From contig NZ_PUEJ01000003.1 in assembly GCF_002982075.1 (NCBI RefSeq), positions 186,001 through 250,000 of the forward strand: DNA of 64,000 nt, given 5' to 3'. Shown piece after piece: positions 17,694-25,899 of the stretch. The DNA comes from Labrys okinawensis. Lineage in GTDB: Bacteria > Pseudomonadota > Alphaproteobacteria > Rhizobiales > Labraceae. How positions within the stretch are numbered: position 1 is the stretch's first letter; every line of letters begins with the position of its first letter. The notes beneath the pieces were generated by a model. That model was given only the letters and a program-made list of their open reading frames with translations, had not been told where the DNA came from and made no database searches. The position numbers and the translations under genes are program-made.

Positions 17694-18074
17694 TCAGCCG
17701 CGAAACGCCGTGACCTCGATCTCGACCTTCATTTCGGGCTTGATGAGATCGCAGATCAGCATGGTGGCCGCGGGCCTGATAGCGCCGAAGACCCGGCCGG
17801 TGACCGCCATCACGGTCTCCACATGGTCGGTGCTGGTCACATAATAGGTCGCACGCACGACCTGGTTCATGGCAAAACCGCCCTCGGCCAAGGCCTTTTC
17901 GATGGTCGCCAGCGTGTTCTCGGTCTGGGCGCCGACATCCTCCGGCAGCGTCATGCTGGCATAGTCATAGCCGGTGGTGCCCGATACGAAGCACCAGTCA
18001 CCCTGCACGACGGCGCGGGAATAGCCGGCGCTGCGTTCGAGCGGGGAGCCGGTCGAGATCAGTTTGCGGGGCAT
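17694..18074 (-). CDS. RidA (YjgF/YER057c/UK114) family protein
   Basis: 126 residues from MPRKLISTGSPLERSAGYSRAVVQGDWCFVSG. RidA segments GTTGYDYASMTLPEDVGAQTENTLATIEKALAEGG and VVRATYYVTS, with a C-terminal EIEVTAFRG. The archetype hydrolyses reactive enamine/imine intermediates. The catalytic Arg of RidA, usually in a C-terminal PAR motif, appears as IRPAATM, so this is probably a non-archetypal Rid subgroup. Lies 10 bp after chpT on the same strand. Confidence 0.85.
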   Translation of the reverse strand: MPRKLISTGSPLERSAGYSRAVVQGDWCFVSGTTGYDYASMTLPEDVGAQTENTLATIEKALAEGGFAMNQVVRATYYVTSTDHVETVMAVTGRVFGAIRPAATMLICDLIKPEMKVEIEVTAFRG

Positions 18075-18084
18075 GGAGACGTGC

Positions 18085-18729
18085 TCACACTGGCGCGGCG
18101 GCGATGCGCACGCCGCCATCGATCGTCTCGACCGTCACGGACATGCCGGCAGCTCGGGCAATCAGCCCGGTGTAGTAGGGCTGGATCAGGTGGCTATCGA
18201 GCGTGCCGTTTTCGGGTTCGCCCGCCAGCAGGCTGATCAGGCCGGGCGGAATGCGCGAATTGCCACCGAGCGAGATGACCTCGAAGGTGGGCATCTCCGG
18301 ATCTCCGGTCACCTTGGCATTGATCGAACCGCCGCGCGGAATAGTGGTGGTGGCGACCACGAGCAGGTTCAGCAGCAGCTTGACCTTGTTCTTGGGCATG
18401 AATTGGCGCGGCGCAGACCAGCTGAGCGTCACCTTCTCGTCCTGGATGAAGCCGCGCGCCACGTTCTCGGCATCGCCGAGGTCGATCGAGGCCCCGGCCG
18501 AGCCGGCCGCCCCGAAGGCAATCCGCGCAAATTGCAGGCGGGCCGAGGCATTCCGGGAGCTCTTCTTGATCAGGTCGAGGGCGAAAGCCTTCATCGAGGC
18601 ATCGTCCTCGTCCTCGAGGACTTCGAGCCCGTTGACGATGGCGCCGACCGGATTGATCACGTCATGGCAGACGCGAGAGCAGAGCAGGGCGGCCAGATCA
18701 AGCGCATCGAGTTGAAAACCAGCGGTCAT
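18085..18729 (-). CDS. chpT: Histidine phosphotransferase ChpT
   Basis: 214 residues. The phospho-accepting helix LCSRVCHDVINPVGAIVNGLEVL carries His22. The rest is a degenerate HATPase-like domain lacking ATP-binding boxes, as in ChpT. In Caulobacter, ChpT relays phosphate from CckA to CtrA and CpdR. Encoded near ctrA on the same strand, separated by fliJ, the Cys-rich gene and ridA. ATG at 18729. Confidence 0.93.
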   Translation of the reverse strand: MTAGFQLDALDLAALLCSRVCHDVINPVGAIVNGLEVLEDEDDASMKAFALDLIKKSSRNASARLQFARIAFGAAGSAGASIDLGDAENVARGFIQDEKVTLSWSAPRQFMPKNKVKLLLNLLVVATTTIPRGGSINAKVTGDPEMPTFEVISLGGNSRIPPGLISLLAGEPENGTLDSHLIQPYYTGLIARAAGMSVTVETIDGGVRIAAAPV

Positions 18730-18975
18730 CGCAGCACCCAGAATAAATCAGGAGAGAAAGGCAAATCAGGAGAGAATCAGATCTCAAAACCTGTTTTTCA
18801 GATAGACTCTGCGGCGCGGGATGTGAAGGCGCGAGGGACCGGCTTGTCCTGTTACGCCCTCTTTGCAACCCTGGGCCGCGATTGCGAAGGGGATGCGCAC
18901 AGCGCCGCAAGACCCAATATTCTTGCGGTAGGATGCCAATCAGGACTAAACAGGCCGCTGCTATCGGAGGCCCTT

Positions 18976-19782
18976 TTGACCCAGACCGCTCAGACTTCGC
19001 CCTCGCCCCTTTCCAGCCCGGACGCCATTGCGCAGGCCTTTGCCGAGATCGCCCGCGAGGCGGGTGCCGCGATCATGCAAGTCTACGCCAAGGGATGCGA
19101 CGCCCGCATCAAGGACGACCGCTCGCCGGTGACGGAAGCGGACGAAGTGGCGGAGGCGATCATTCTGCGGCGGCTGGCGCATGTGATGCCGGATGTGCCT
19201 GTGGTGGCCGAAGAGTGCGCCGCCAAGGGGGTGATTCCGGATGTCGGCAGGCGTTTCATCCTGGTCGACCCGCTGGACGGCACCAAGGAATTTCTCAACC
19301 GCAACGGCGAGTTCACCGTCAACATCGCGCTGATCGAAGACGGCAAGCCGGTGGCAGGGTGCGTCTTTGCGCCGGCCGTGAATGCGCTCTATGCCGGCGG
19401 TGACACGGCCTGGCGCGTGCGGGACGGCATCGAAGAGAGGATTTCCACGCGAGCCTATCCCGCCGAGGGCCTGACGGCGCTGTGCAGCCGTTCACATCCC
19501 GACGCCAAGAGCGAGGCATTTCTGGCCGAATATGCCATTGCGGACCGGCGCGAGGCGGGGTCCTCCCTGAAATTCTGCCGGGTGGCGGAAGGTGTCGCCG
19601 ATGTCTATCCGCGCTTCGGACCGACCATGGAGTGGGACGTCGCAGCCGGCCATGCCGTGCTCTCCGCCGCGGGAGGACAGGTGCTGATGCCCGATGGCGA
19701 AGATTTTCGCTATGGCAAGGCCGATGCCGGCTTCCGCAATGTCGCTTTCGTGGCCTGGGGCCAGGACGCTCCTCAAAAATAG
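18976..19782 (+). CDS. cysQ: 3'(2'),5'-bisphosphate nucleotidase CysQ
   Basis: 268 residues from a TTG start at 18976, preceded by GGAGG with a 5-bp spacer; no in-frame ATG gives a full-length protein. Inositol-monophosphatase fold with metal ligands VVAEE (Glu), LVDPLDGTKEF (Asp/Asp) and EWDVAAGHAVL (Asp). The DPLDGTKEF form is characteristic of CysQ, which removes PAP made during sulfate assimilation. Divergent from chpT, with a 246-bp gap holding no recognisable element. Confidence 0.9.
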   Translation: MTQTAQTSPSPLSSPDAIAQAFAEIAREAGAAIMQVYAKGCDARIKDDRSPVTEADEVAEAIILRRLAHVMPDVPVVAEECAAKGVIPDVGRRFILVDPLDGTKEFLNRNGEFTVNIALIEDGKPVAGCVFAPAVNALYAGGDTAWRVRDGIEERISTRAYPAEGLTALCSRSHPDAKSEAFLAEYAIADRREAGSSLKFCRVAEGVADVYPRFGPTMEWDVAAGHAVLSAAGGQVLMPDGEDFRYGKADAGFRNVAFVAWGQDAPQK

Positions 19783-20101
19783 CTATTGCCGGGTGGTCGG
19801 GCCGCTGCCGGGCCGCCGCCTCGCTGCGCCCGCTCCCTTGCCTCAATCCTGCATGAATGCGGCCATGCTTCCGGGCGTTTTGGTTGCTGCTATCGCCACC
19901 TCGCATCGCGTCGGCGTCTTGTGATTCACGGTGATTCCACCGGGGCGCCCAGACCCGCCGAAGTGAGCAGGGGGAGGCGCGGCAACGACATCGTTCGAAC
20001 GCGTTTGCTCTTGGAAGCAATTTCTTAACGCTGTTGGGCCACAAAATAGGGCTCACAGAGGCCTGGGCCTGTCGTCAGGCCCTCAGCCAACGAGGCTCGC
20101 G
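19783..20101. other. Non-coding gap before the DUF1134 gene
   Basis: 319 bp with no supported gene. A single TTAAC half-site (20025-20029) lies about 75 bp before the downstream ATG and could be part of a CtrA-controlled promoter; no full CtrA box was found. Confidence 0.4.
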
Positions 20102-20695
20102 ATGAACGACATTCTTCCCCGCCGCAAGGCTCTTACCATGATGGCCGGCATGGCTCTGTCCGCAACCGGCTTCGTTTCTCCCTCCCTGGCGCTGGCGCAG
20201 TCGGAGCGGCCGGAGCGCATCTCCTCCAACGAACTCGTCAATTCCGGCCACCGTTTCTTCGGCACCGTGTCGAGGGATCTGGCGCTCACCATTCAGAAGG
20301 CCGTGGCACGCTGGGGTGAACCCAACGGCTACATCCTGGGCCAGGAAGGGTCGGGCGCCTTCATCGGTGGGCTTCGCTATGGCGAGGGCACGATGTTCAC
20401 GCGCAATGTCGGCGACCGCAAGGTCTATTGGCAGGGCCCCTCCGTGGGCTGGGATTTCGGCGGCGACGGCGCCCGCACCATGATGCTGGTCTATAATATG
20501 GATCGGGTCGACGAGATCTACAGCCGTTTTCCGGGGATCGCCGGCTCGGCCTATATCATCGGCGGTTTCGGCATGACGGCGCTCGGCGACGGCAATATGA
20601 TGGTCGTGCCCATCAAATCCGGCGTCGGCGCCCGTCTCGGCATCAATCTAGGTTATCTCAAATTCACGCCGTCGGCTACGTGGAATCCCTTCTGA
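20102..20695 (+). CDS. eipA: DUF1134 periplasmic protein, EipA-like
   Basis: 197 residues. Leader MNDILPRRKALTMMAGMALSATGFVSPSLALAQ has RRK before the hydrophobic stretch and an ALAQ cleavage region. The mature part is DUF1134 with a Gly-rich core (VGWDFGGDGARTMMLVYN, GIAGSAYIIGGFGMTALGD) and the ending IKSGVGARLGINLGYLKFTPSATWNPF. In Brucella, EipA is a periplasmic protein needed for envelope stress resistance and its gene is a direct CtrA target, which fits the nearby ctrA and chpT. Monocistronic. Confidence 0.85.
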   Translation: MNDILPRRKALTMMAGMALSATGFVSPSLALAQSERPERISSNELVNSGHRFFGTVSRDLALTIQKAVARWGEPNGYILGQEGSGAFIGGLRYGEGTMFTRNVGDRKVYWQGPSVGWDFGGDGARTMMLVYNMDRVDEIYSRFPGIAGSAYIIGGFGMTALGDGNMMVVPIKSGVGARLGINLGYLKFTPSATWNPF

Positions 20696-20880
20696 TCGCA
20701 CGCAACTGTGCGGCAGCAAGGGGCAGTTGCTGGCTCTCATCTCGGCAAGAAAATGCAGTTACCAGCACTGCTGTCAGATCATCTGGATAACCCGTACGCA
20801 AGGGATTCCGGCGGGACATCAAAGTGCGATTTTAAGCACGCTGTGCGTTTTCATCCTGCATTGTCGTCGAATTGACGTAT

Positions 20881-20905
20881 AGTACGGCGAAGATATCGCC
20901 GTACT
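20881..20905. promoter_or_regulatory. Perfect inverted repeat before the coiled-coil gene
   Basis: AGTACGGCG (20881-20889) and CGCCGTACT (20897-20905) are a perfect 9-bp inverted repeat around a 7-base spacer, 11 bp before the GTG start. A -10-like TATAGT (20878-20883) overlaps its left edge. Likely operator or a 5' mRNA hairpin. Confidence 0.5.
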
Positions 20906-20916
20906 GAGACCCTGCC

Positions 20917-22089
20917 GTGCTCGATTATGCGATTGCCTTTTTCCTCGGAGCAGCGCTCGCTGCCCTGGCCGCACTGGCCATGGTGCCTGCGATCTGGGGA
21001 CGTGCGCGTCGCCTGATCCGCCGTGAAATGGAAACGGCGCTGCCCCTGTCGATGGCACAGGTGCGGGCTGCCCAGGATCATGTCCGGGCGGAAGCGGCCC
21101 TGCGGCACCGCCGCCTCGAACAGAAAGCCGAGCATGAGCGGGCCCGGCGACATCAGTTGATGGCCGATTTTGGCCGGCAGAGCGAGAGGCTGCGCAGGCT
21201 CGAAGCCCTGCTTGGGGTCGATGCTGCCAGGCTCGGCCGGATGGAAGACGGTGCAGCCAACGCCCAGCGCGACGTGCTGGCCGCCCAGCAGGAGGTTGCG
21301 GCGCTCAAGGCGGAACTGGCGGCGGCGCGGGTGACCATTGCGCTGCGCGACGACGAAGCCATCGATCGCGACCGTGAGCTTGCCAGCGCGCGGGAAAGCA
21401 ATGACGGCCTGCGCCTCGAACTGGTTGCCCTTCGCACCAAGCTCGGTGCGGCGGAGGATGGCGCGGTGCTGCACCAGCACGAATTGCAGGAAGCGCTGGC
21501 ACTGGCCTCCGGCAAGGATGATCGGCTGGCCACCCAGTCGATCGAGCTGATGCGGCGCGACACCGCGATCGCCGCGCTCGAGGCGCGCACGGCCTCGCTG
21601 CAGCGCGAATTGCAGGCGATGACCGACAAGAGGCAATTGGCCGAACTGGAGAAATTGGACAATCAGGACAGGCTTTCTGCTTGGGAGGCGGATCTGCGCC
21701 GCAAGGATGCCCTGCTGGCCGAGCGCGATGCCCGGTTGGCACTGGCCGCCGGACGGGAGGCCGAACTGATCGCCGAACTCAACCGCCTGCGCCGCAGCGC
21801 GGAGCCGAGCGCTGCCGAGGAAGAAATCGGCGCTTTGAAGATCGAGCGGGCCCGCCTGCAAGCCGAGCTTGCCGCTCTTCGCGAGGAAGCCCACGAATCC
21901 TGGCTCCGCATCGAAGCCGACAATAGCCTGTTGCGGCGTGAAATGGCGCAGGTTGCTGCCGAGATCGCCCGCGAGGCGGCGACCCGCAGGGCCGTCGGCG
22001 TTGTGCCCGGACCGGAGCGCCAGGCAGCGAACGATCCGGCAATGAAGGAACCGCTGGCGCAAGGAAGCCAGGAAGCCCGGCCACGCTGA
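20917..22089 (+). CDS. Membrane-anchored coiled-coil protein
   Basis: 390 residues from a GTG start (no alternative ATG in the hydrophobic region). One N-terminal membrane helix (about 3-28, YAIAFFLGAALAALAALAMVPAIW) followed by a basic stop-transfer segment and about 300 residues of almost continuous heptad-type coiled coil rich in Ala, Glu, Leu and Arg. The tail (about 360-390) is unstructured. Topology suggests a cytoplasmic rod tethered to the inner membrane, such as a structural or scaffold role. No family recognised. Confidence 0.75.
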   Translation: MLDYAIAFFLGAALAALAALAMVPAIWGRARRLIRREMETALPLSMAQVRAAQDHVRAEAALRHRRLEQKAEHERARRHQLMADFGRQSERLRRLEALLGVDAARLGRMEDGAANAQRDVLAAQQEVAALKAELAAARVTIALRDDEAIDRDRELASARESNDGLRLELVALRTKLGAAEDGAVLHQHELQEALALASGKDDRLATQSIELMRRDTAIAALEARTASLQRELQAMTDKRQLAELEKLDNQDRLSAWEADLRRKDALLAERDARLALAAGREAELIAELNRLRRSAEPSAAEEEIGALKIERARLQAELAALREEAHESWLRIEADNSLLRREMAQVAAEIAREAATRRAVGVVPGPERQAANDPAMKEPLAQGSQEARPR

Positions 22090-22122
22090 CCACGCTCCCC
22101 AAGCGCTCGACGGCTTGGCCGT

Positions 22123-22229
22123 CTAGAGCAAAGTGCGATTTCTCCGAATCGGACTTTGCTCTCTAATTCCTTGTTTTGACGCGTTTTTTTAATCGAAAAG
22201 TCTATCGACTTTTCTGGAAAACGCTCTAG
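22123..22229. repeat. Intergenic repeat, family 3, copy A, with CTAGAGC termini
   Basis: 107-bp element bounded by 7-bp inverted ends CTAGAGC and GCTCTAG. Core motifs are CCGAATCGGACTTTGCTC, CTTGTTTTGACGCG and CTGGAAAACGCTC. A diverged copy in the opposite orientation is at 58205-58303. The termini give it a MITE-like look. Confidence 0.7.
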
Positions 22230-22261
22230 CGAGGGAGAGGAGCGTCTACGGGGAGCAAGCC

Positions 22262-22651
22262 ATGACCAAGCTGAACGGCATCGTGCCGTGCCTGACCATC
22301 GATGGGGCCAAGGCGGCCATCGACTTCTACAGGAATGCCTTCGGTGCCGAGGAGGTCAGCCGCGCCGACCATGAGGACGGCAAGCGGCTGATGCATGCCC
22401 ATATCCGCATCAATGGCTGTGACGTGATGATGTGGGACCTGTTTCCGGAATTCGGCATGGCCGCCACGCCGCCCCATGGCGTGACCATCCATATCGAGGT
22501 CGATGATGCCGACCGATGGTGGCAGCGCGCGCTCGATCATGGCGCCACCGTCGCCATGCCGATCCAGGACATGTTCTGGGGCAGCCGCTACGGGCAGCTC
22601 AAGGATCCCTTCGGTCACACCTGGTCGATCGGCGCGCCGCTGAAGGCGTAG
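22262..22651 (+). CDS. VOC (glyoxalase/bleomycin resistance) family protein, PhnB-like
   Basis: 129 residues, one VOC domain. Begins LNGIVPCLTIDGAKAAIDFYRNAFGAEEV and has the PhnB-like segments HAHIRINGCDVMMWD and WGSRYGQLKDPFGHTWSIG. VOC proteins bind metal in paired beta-alpha-beta-beta-beta units; the substrate is not predictable. GGGGAGCAAGCC precedes the ATG. Ends in a convergent intergenic hairpin facing psuG. Confidence 0.85.
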   Translation: MTKLNGIVPCLTIDGAKAAIDFYRNAFGAEEVSRADHEDGKRLMHAHIRINGCDVMMWDLFPEFGMAATPPHGVTIHIEVDDADRWWQRALDHGATVAMPIQDMFWGSRYGQLKDPFGHTWSIGAPLKA

Positions 22652-22656
22652 AATGA

Positions 22657-22677
22657 CGGGAGCATTCCGCGCTCCCG
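22657..22677. terminator. Hairpin between convergent VOC and psuG genes
   Basis: CGGGAGC, a 7-base loop and GCTCCCG in the 44-bp gap between convergent genes. No T-run follows on either strand, so a terminator role is only likely from position. Confidence 0.45.
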
Positions 22678-22695
22678 CCAATGACCGTGCCGATA

Positions 22696-23595
22696 TTACA
22701 GCGCGGCGGCGATCTTCGCCGCCAGGCGTGCATTGTTCTCCACCAGAGCGATATTGGCGATCAGGCTGCGCCCCTGGGTAAGGTCGAGCATGCGCGAGAG
22801 CAGGAATGGTGTCAGCGCCTTGCCGGAAATGCCCATGGCATCGGCTTCGTCGACCGCCGCTTCGATGGCGGGATTGATCTCGTTGGCGGCGATCTCGTCG
22901 GCCAGCGGGATCGGATTGCCGACCAGCACGCCGCCGTCGAGCCGCAATTCGGCGCGGGCACGGATCAGGGCCGCGATGTCGGCGGGGTCGTCGAGGCGCA
23001 TCGGCGCCGCCAGGCCGCTCCTGCGGCTCCAGAAGGCCGGGAACTCGTCGGAGCCGTAGCCGACCACCGGCACGCCGAGCGTCTCCAGCGTCTCCAGCGT
23101 CTTGGGCAGGTCGAGAATGGCCTTGGCGCCGGCGCAGACGACGCAGACCGGCGTGCGCGCCAGTTCCTGCAGGTCGGCCGAGATGTCGTAGGTCTTCTCC
23201 ACGCCGCGATGCACGCCGCCGATGCCGCCGGTGGCGAAGACACGGATACCTGCCCGATCAGCGGCGATCATGGTGGCGGCCACCGTGGTGGAGCCGTTCT
23301 TGCGGGTGGCGACGGCATAACCGAGATCGGCACGGCTGAGCTTCAGGAACCCTGTGGCCTTGCCCATGGCCTCGAGCTGGCTGTCCTCCAGCCCGGCATG
23401 GATGACGCCGTCGAGCACGGCGATGGTCGCCGGCTCGGCGCCGCCCGCCCTGACGGCCGCTTCGACCTTGCGGGCGGTCTCGACATTCTGGGGCCAGGGC
23501 ATGCCATGGGTAATGATGGTGGATTCCAGGGCGACGACCGGCTTGCCGTCCCTTAGGGCGGCTGAGACGGCGGCGGAATGGGCAATGGACGTCAT
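22696..23595 (-). CDS. psuG: Pseudouridine-5'-phosphate glycosidase
   Basis: 299 residues. Family segments PVVALESTIITHGMPWPQN, GKATGFLKLSRADLGYAVA, ATGGIGGVHRG and VGYGSDEFPAFWSRRSGL are all present. It splits pseudouridine 5'-phosphate into uracil and ribose 5-phosphate. Its ATG overlaps the psuK stop by four bases (23592-23595), so the pair is coupled and forms a complete pseudouridine salvage route. Confidence 0.96.
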   Translation of the reverse strand: MTSIAHSAAVSAALRDGKPVVALESTIITHGMPWPQNVETARKVEAAVRAGGAEPATIAVLDGVIHAGLEDSQLEAMGKATGFLKLSRADLGYAVATRKNGSTTVAATMIAADRAGIRVFATGGIGGVHRGVEKTYDISADLQELARTPVCVVCAGAKAILDLPKTLETLETLGVPVVGYGSDEFPAFWSRRSGLAAPMRLDDPADIAALIRARAELRLDGGVLVGNPIPLADEIAANEINPAIEAAVDEADAMGISGKALTPFLLSRMLDLTQGRSLIANIALVENNARLAAKIAAAL

Positions 23596-24530
23596 GATGC
23601 TATCGTTTCGGTTGGATGGGAAAGGGCATAGCGGGCCAGCACGGCCCGCATGGTGAGGTCGGAACGCACGGTCTGGGGCGATTCGACCGTGAGGGCGGCC
23701 GCTGCCATGGCGCGGCGGGCCGCCGTGAGGAATTCGTCGCCGGCGGCAAGGCGTGCCAGCGTGGCGCCGGCCAGCGCGTCGCCGGCCCCATTGACATTGG
23801 TCGGGCGGGAGGCCAGCGCGGCGATGGGGGTGACTTTCCCCTTCTGCCAGGCGAGCGCACCCCGCGGGCCGAGCGTAAGCAGCCCAAGCGGCACCGGGCC
23901 CGTTGCGAGCCTTGCCGCCAGATTCTCTGCTTCATCCTCGCAGCCGAGCAGCGCGCGTGCCTCGTAGAGATTGAGGAAGAGGATATCGATCGCAGCCAGG
24001 ATGGGCACGAGCCTGGCCAGTTTCTGCACCGAGACGGGCACGCAGGCGAGGGCGCGGGGTCCTTTCGCTTCGGCCACGGCCTGCAATGCTGCCGGCGGCA
24101 GGTTGGCGTCGGCGAACAGGTAGCCTTCCGAAGGGAAGGCCGCCATGCGGGCGGCAATGGTTTCGGGGGCGATCCGGTCGAAGATCGCCATGTCGGCGAG
24201 GCCGATCACCAGTTCGCCCTCGCCGCTGAAGATGGCGGTGTAGGAGGCGGTGGTGGCCCCGGCAGCCGGCGTGACGGCGCTCATGTCGATACCGGCCCGG
24301 CGGCTTTCTTCGACAATGCGGCGGCCTTCCAGGTCATCGCCGACCAGCGAGACGAGACCGACATCGACCCCCAGACGCGCCAGATTCTCCGCCACGTTGC
24401 GGGCGACGCCGCCGAGGCTGGTACGCATCGTGCCGATGTTCGAGGTGTAGAGGCGCTCCTTCGCATCGGCGGTTTCGCCGACACGGTCGATCACGCAGCC
24501 GCCTGCACACAGAACGGGACGATAGGCCAT
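23592..24530 (-). CDS. psuK: PfkB-family kinase, probable pseudouridine kinase
   Basis: 312 residues from MAYRPVLCAGGCVIDRVGETAD, with GAGGA 5 bp before the ATG. PfkB motifs: SLGGVARNVAENLARLG near residue 38 and the catalytic NVNGAGDALAGATLA near residue 255. Coupled to psuG, so the substrate is most likely pseudouridine, phosphorylated to the glycosidase substrate. A much longer frame upstream is antisense to the transglycosylase gene and not real. Confidence 0.9.
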   Translation of the reverse strand: MAYRPVLCAGGCVIDRVGETADAKERLYTSNIGTMRTSLGGVARNVAENLARLGVDVGLVSLVGDDLEGRRIVEESRRAGIDMSAVTPAAGATTASYTAIFSGEGELVIGLADMAIFDRIAPETIAARMAAFPSEGYLFADANLPPAALQAVAEAKGPRALACVPVSVQKLARLVPILAAIDILFLNLYEARALLGCEDEAENLAARLATGPVPLGLLTLGPRGALAWQKGKVTPIAALASRPTNVNGAGDALAGATLARLAAGDEFLTAARRAMAAAALTVESPQTVRSDLTMRAVLARYALSHPTETIAS

Positions 24531-24767
24531 GCTTCCTCGCGACGGGACCATAAGCCCGAAAGCGCATCCCGTGCCACAGATTCGCAGCCGCAACAATGCA
24601 ACGCTCCCTCGGTTGCCGCTTTCCTCTTGCGTCACGCCGTGATTGCAGTCATGAGAAACCCGCCTTCCAAGCGCATCTCGGGCAGGCCTTGCTCTTTCCC
24701 GGCAACCGCCACATTTTGCGCATTCTTGTTTGGCTTTTGTGGCTCTTCTTCCCTCCGAGATGGTTTC

Positions 24768-25730
24768 ATGCGCACTGCCCCCTTGCTTGCTGCCCTGTTG
24801 CTGATGGCCTCGCCGGCCCTGGCCCAGACGGAGCCGCAACCTTCGCCGCCTCAGGCCCAGCCGCAATCCCAGGGCCAACCCGACCCCCAAGCCCAGCCGC
24901 AGCCCCAAGCCCAGCCGCAATCGGGAGCCCAGCCTGCCGCACAGCCCCAGCCGCAAGGTCAGGCCCAGCCCCAGACCCAGGCCCAGGCCTGCACCACGCC
25001 GACCGATCCCGCCGGCTTTCCGGCCTGGCTGGAGAATTTCAAGAAGGACGCCGCGGCCCGGGGCATCGGCGCTGAGGGTCTGGCGGCCCTGGAAGGCGTC
25101 TCCTACGATCCGAAGGTGATCGGGCTCGACCGCGCCCAGCGGAAGACCTTCTCGCAGACCTTCGAGGAATTCTCCGGCCGCATGGTCAATGCCTATCGCA
25201 TCAAGCGTGGCAAGCAGGTGATCAAGAAATATCAGGCCGTGTTCGACAAGGCCGAGGCCGAATATGGCGTGCAGGCCCCGATCATCGCTTCCCTTTGGGC
25301 GCTCGAGACCGATTTCGGGGCCAATGTCGGCAAGTTCGAGAGCATCCGCTCGCTGGCGACCCTCTCCTTCGACTGCCGGCGCGGCGACAAGTTCCGTCCC
25401 GAATTGTTTGCCGCCCTCACCATCGTCGACAAGGGCGATGTGCCGCTGCACGAGATGCGCGGCGCCTGGGCCGGGGAGATCGGCCAGGTCCAGTTCATGC
25501 CGACCTCCTATCTCAAGCATGCGGTGGATTTCGACGGTGATGGCCACAAGGATCTGGTCAAGAGCCAGGCCGACGTGATCGGCTCGGTGGCCAAGTTCCT
25601 GTCGGGCCGCTGGCAGCGCGGTGCCGGCTGGAATCCCGGCGAGCCGAATTTCGATGCCCTCAAGGCCTGGAACGGCAGCGAACTCTATCGCAAGACGGTG
25701 GCGCTGCTCGCCAGCAAGATCGCGGAATAA
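24768..25730 (+). CDS. Lytic murein transglycosylase, MltB type
   Basis: 320 residues. Signal peptide (1-20, MRTAPLLAALLLMASPALAQ), then a Pro/Gln-rich linker (about 21-75) of imperfect QPQxQ units. The catalytic SLT_2 domain (about 80-318) has the active-site Glu in SLWALETDFGANVGKF and the family segments GAWAGEIGQVQFMPTSYLKHAVDFDGDG and VIGSVAKFL. Cleaves peptidoglycan with 1,6-anhydro-muramic acid formation. The linker is probably a spacer between membrane or envelope attachment and the enzyme. Divergent from psuK. Confidence 0.92.
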   Translation: MRTAPLLAALLLMASPALAQTEPQPSPPQAQPQSQGQPDPQAQPQPQAQPQSGAQPAAQPQPQGQAQPQTQAQACTTPTDPAGFPAWLENFKKDAAARGIGAEGLAALEGVSYDPKVIGLDRAQRKTFSQTFEEFSGRMVNAYRIKRGKQVIKKYQAVFDKAEAEYGVQAPIIASLWALETDFGANVGKFESIRSLATLSFDCRRGDKFRPELFAALTIVDKGDVPLHEMRGAWAGEIGQVQFMPTSYLKHAVDFDGDGHKDLVKSQADVIGSVAKFLSGRWQRGAGWNPGEPNFDALKAWNGSELYRKTVALLASKIAE

Positions 25731-25899
25731 AAGCCGCGGGCTTCTAGCCCGCTTCTTCCTTCCCCTACGAGCCGCCGCAAGGGCTGAGAGGATGTCCGCG
25801 CTCCGGCCTTTTCCATGTGGGGACCGCGAAAATACCCTGTTCGGCATGAAACCCGCGTGGCAAGGTTGCGCCTCGAGCTTGCCACACCGGAGTTTCCCG

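Noticed and set aside
24830..24990. Regular short repeats considered as a CRISPR-like array
   Set aside because: They are in-frame CAG/CCG/CAA-type codon repeats of a Pro/Gln linker, without spacers or constant repeat length.
23616..25730. 704-residue frame that would extend the transglycosylase upstream
   Set aside because: The added part is antisense to psuK, and a standard signal peptide starts at 24768.
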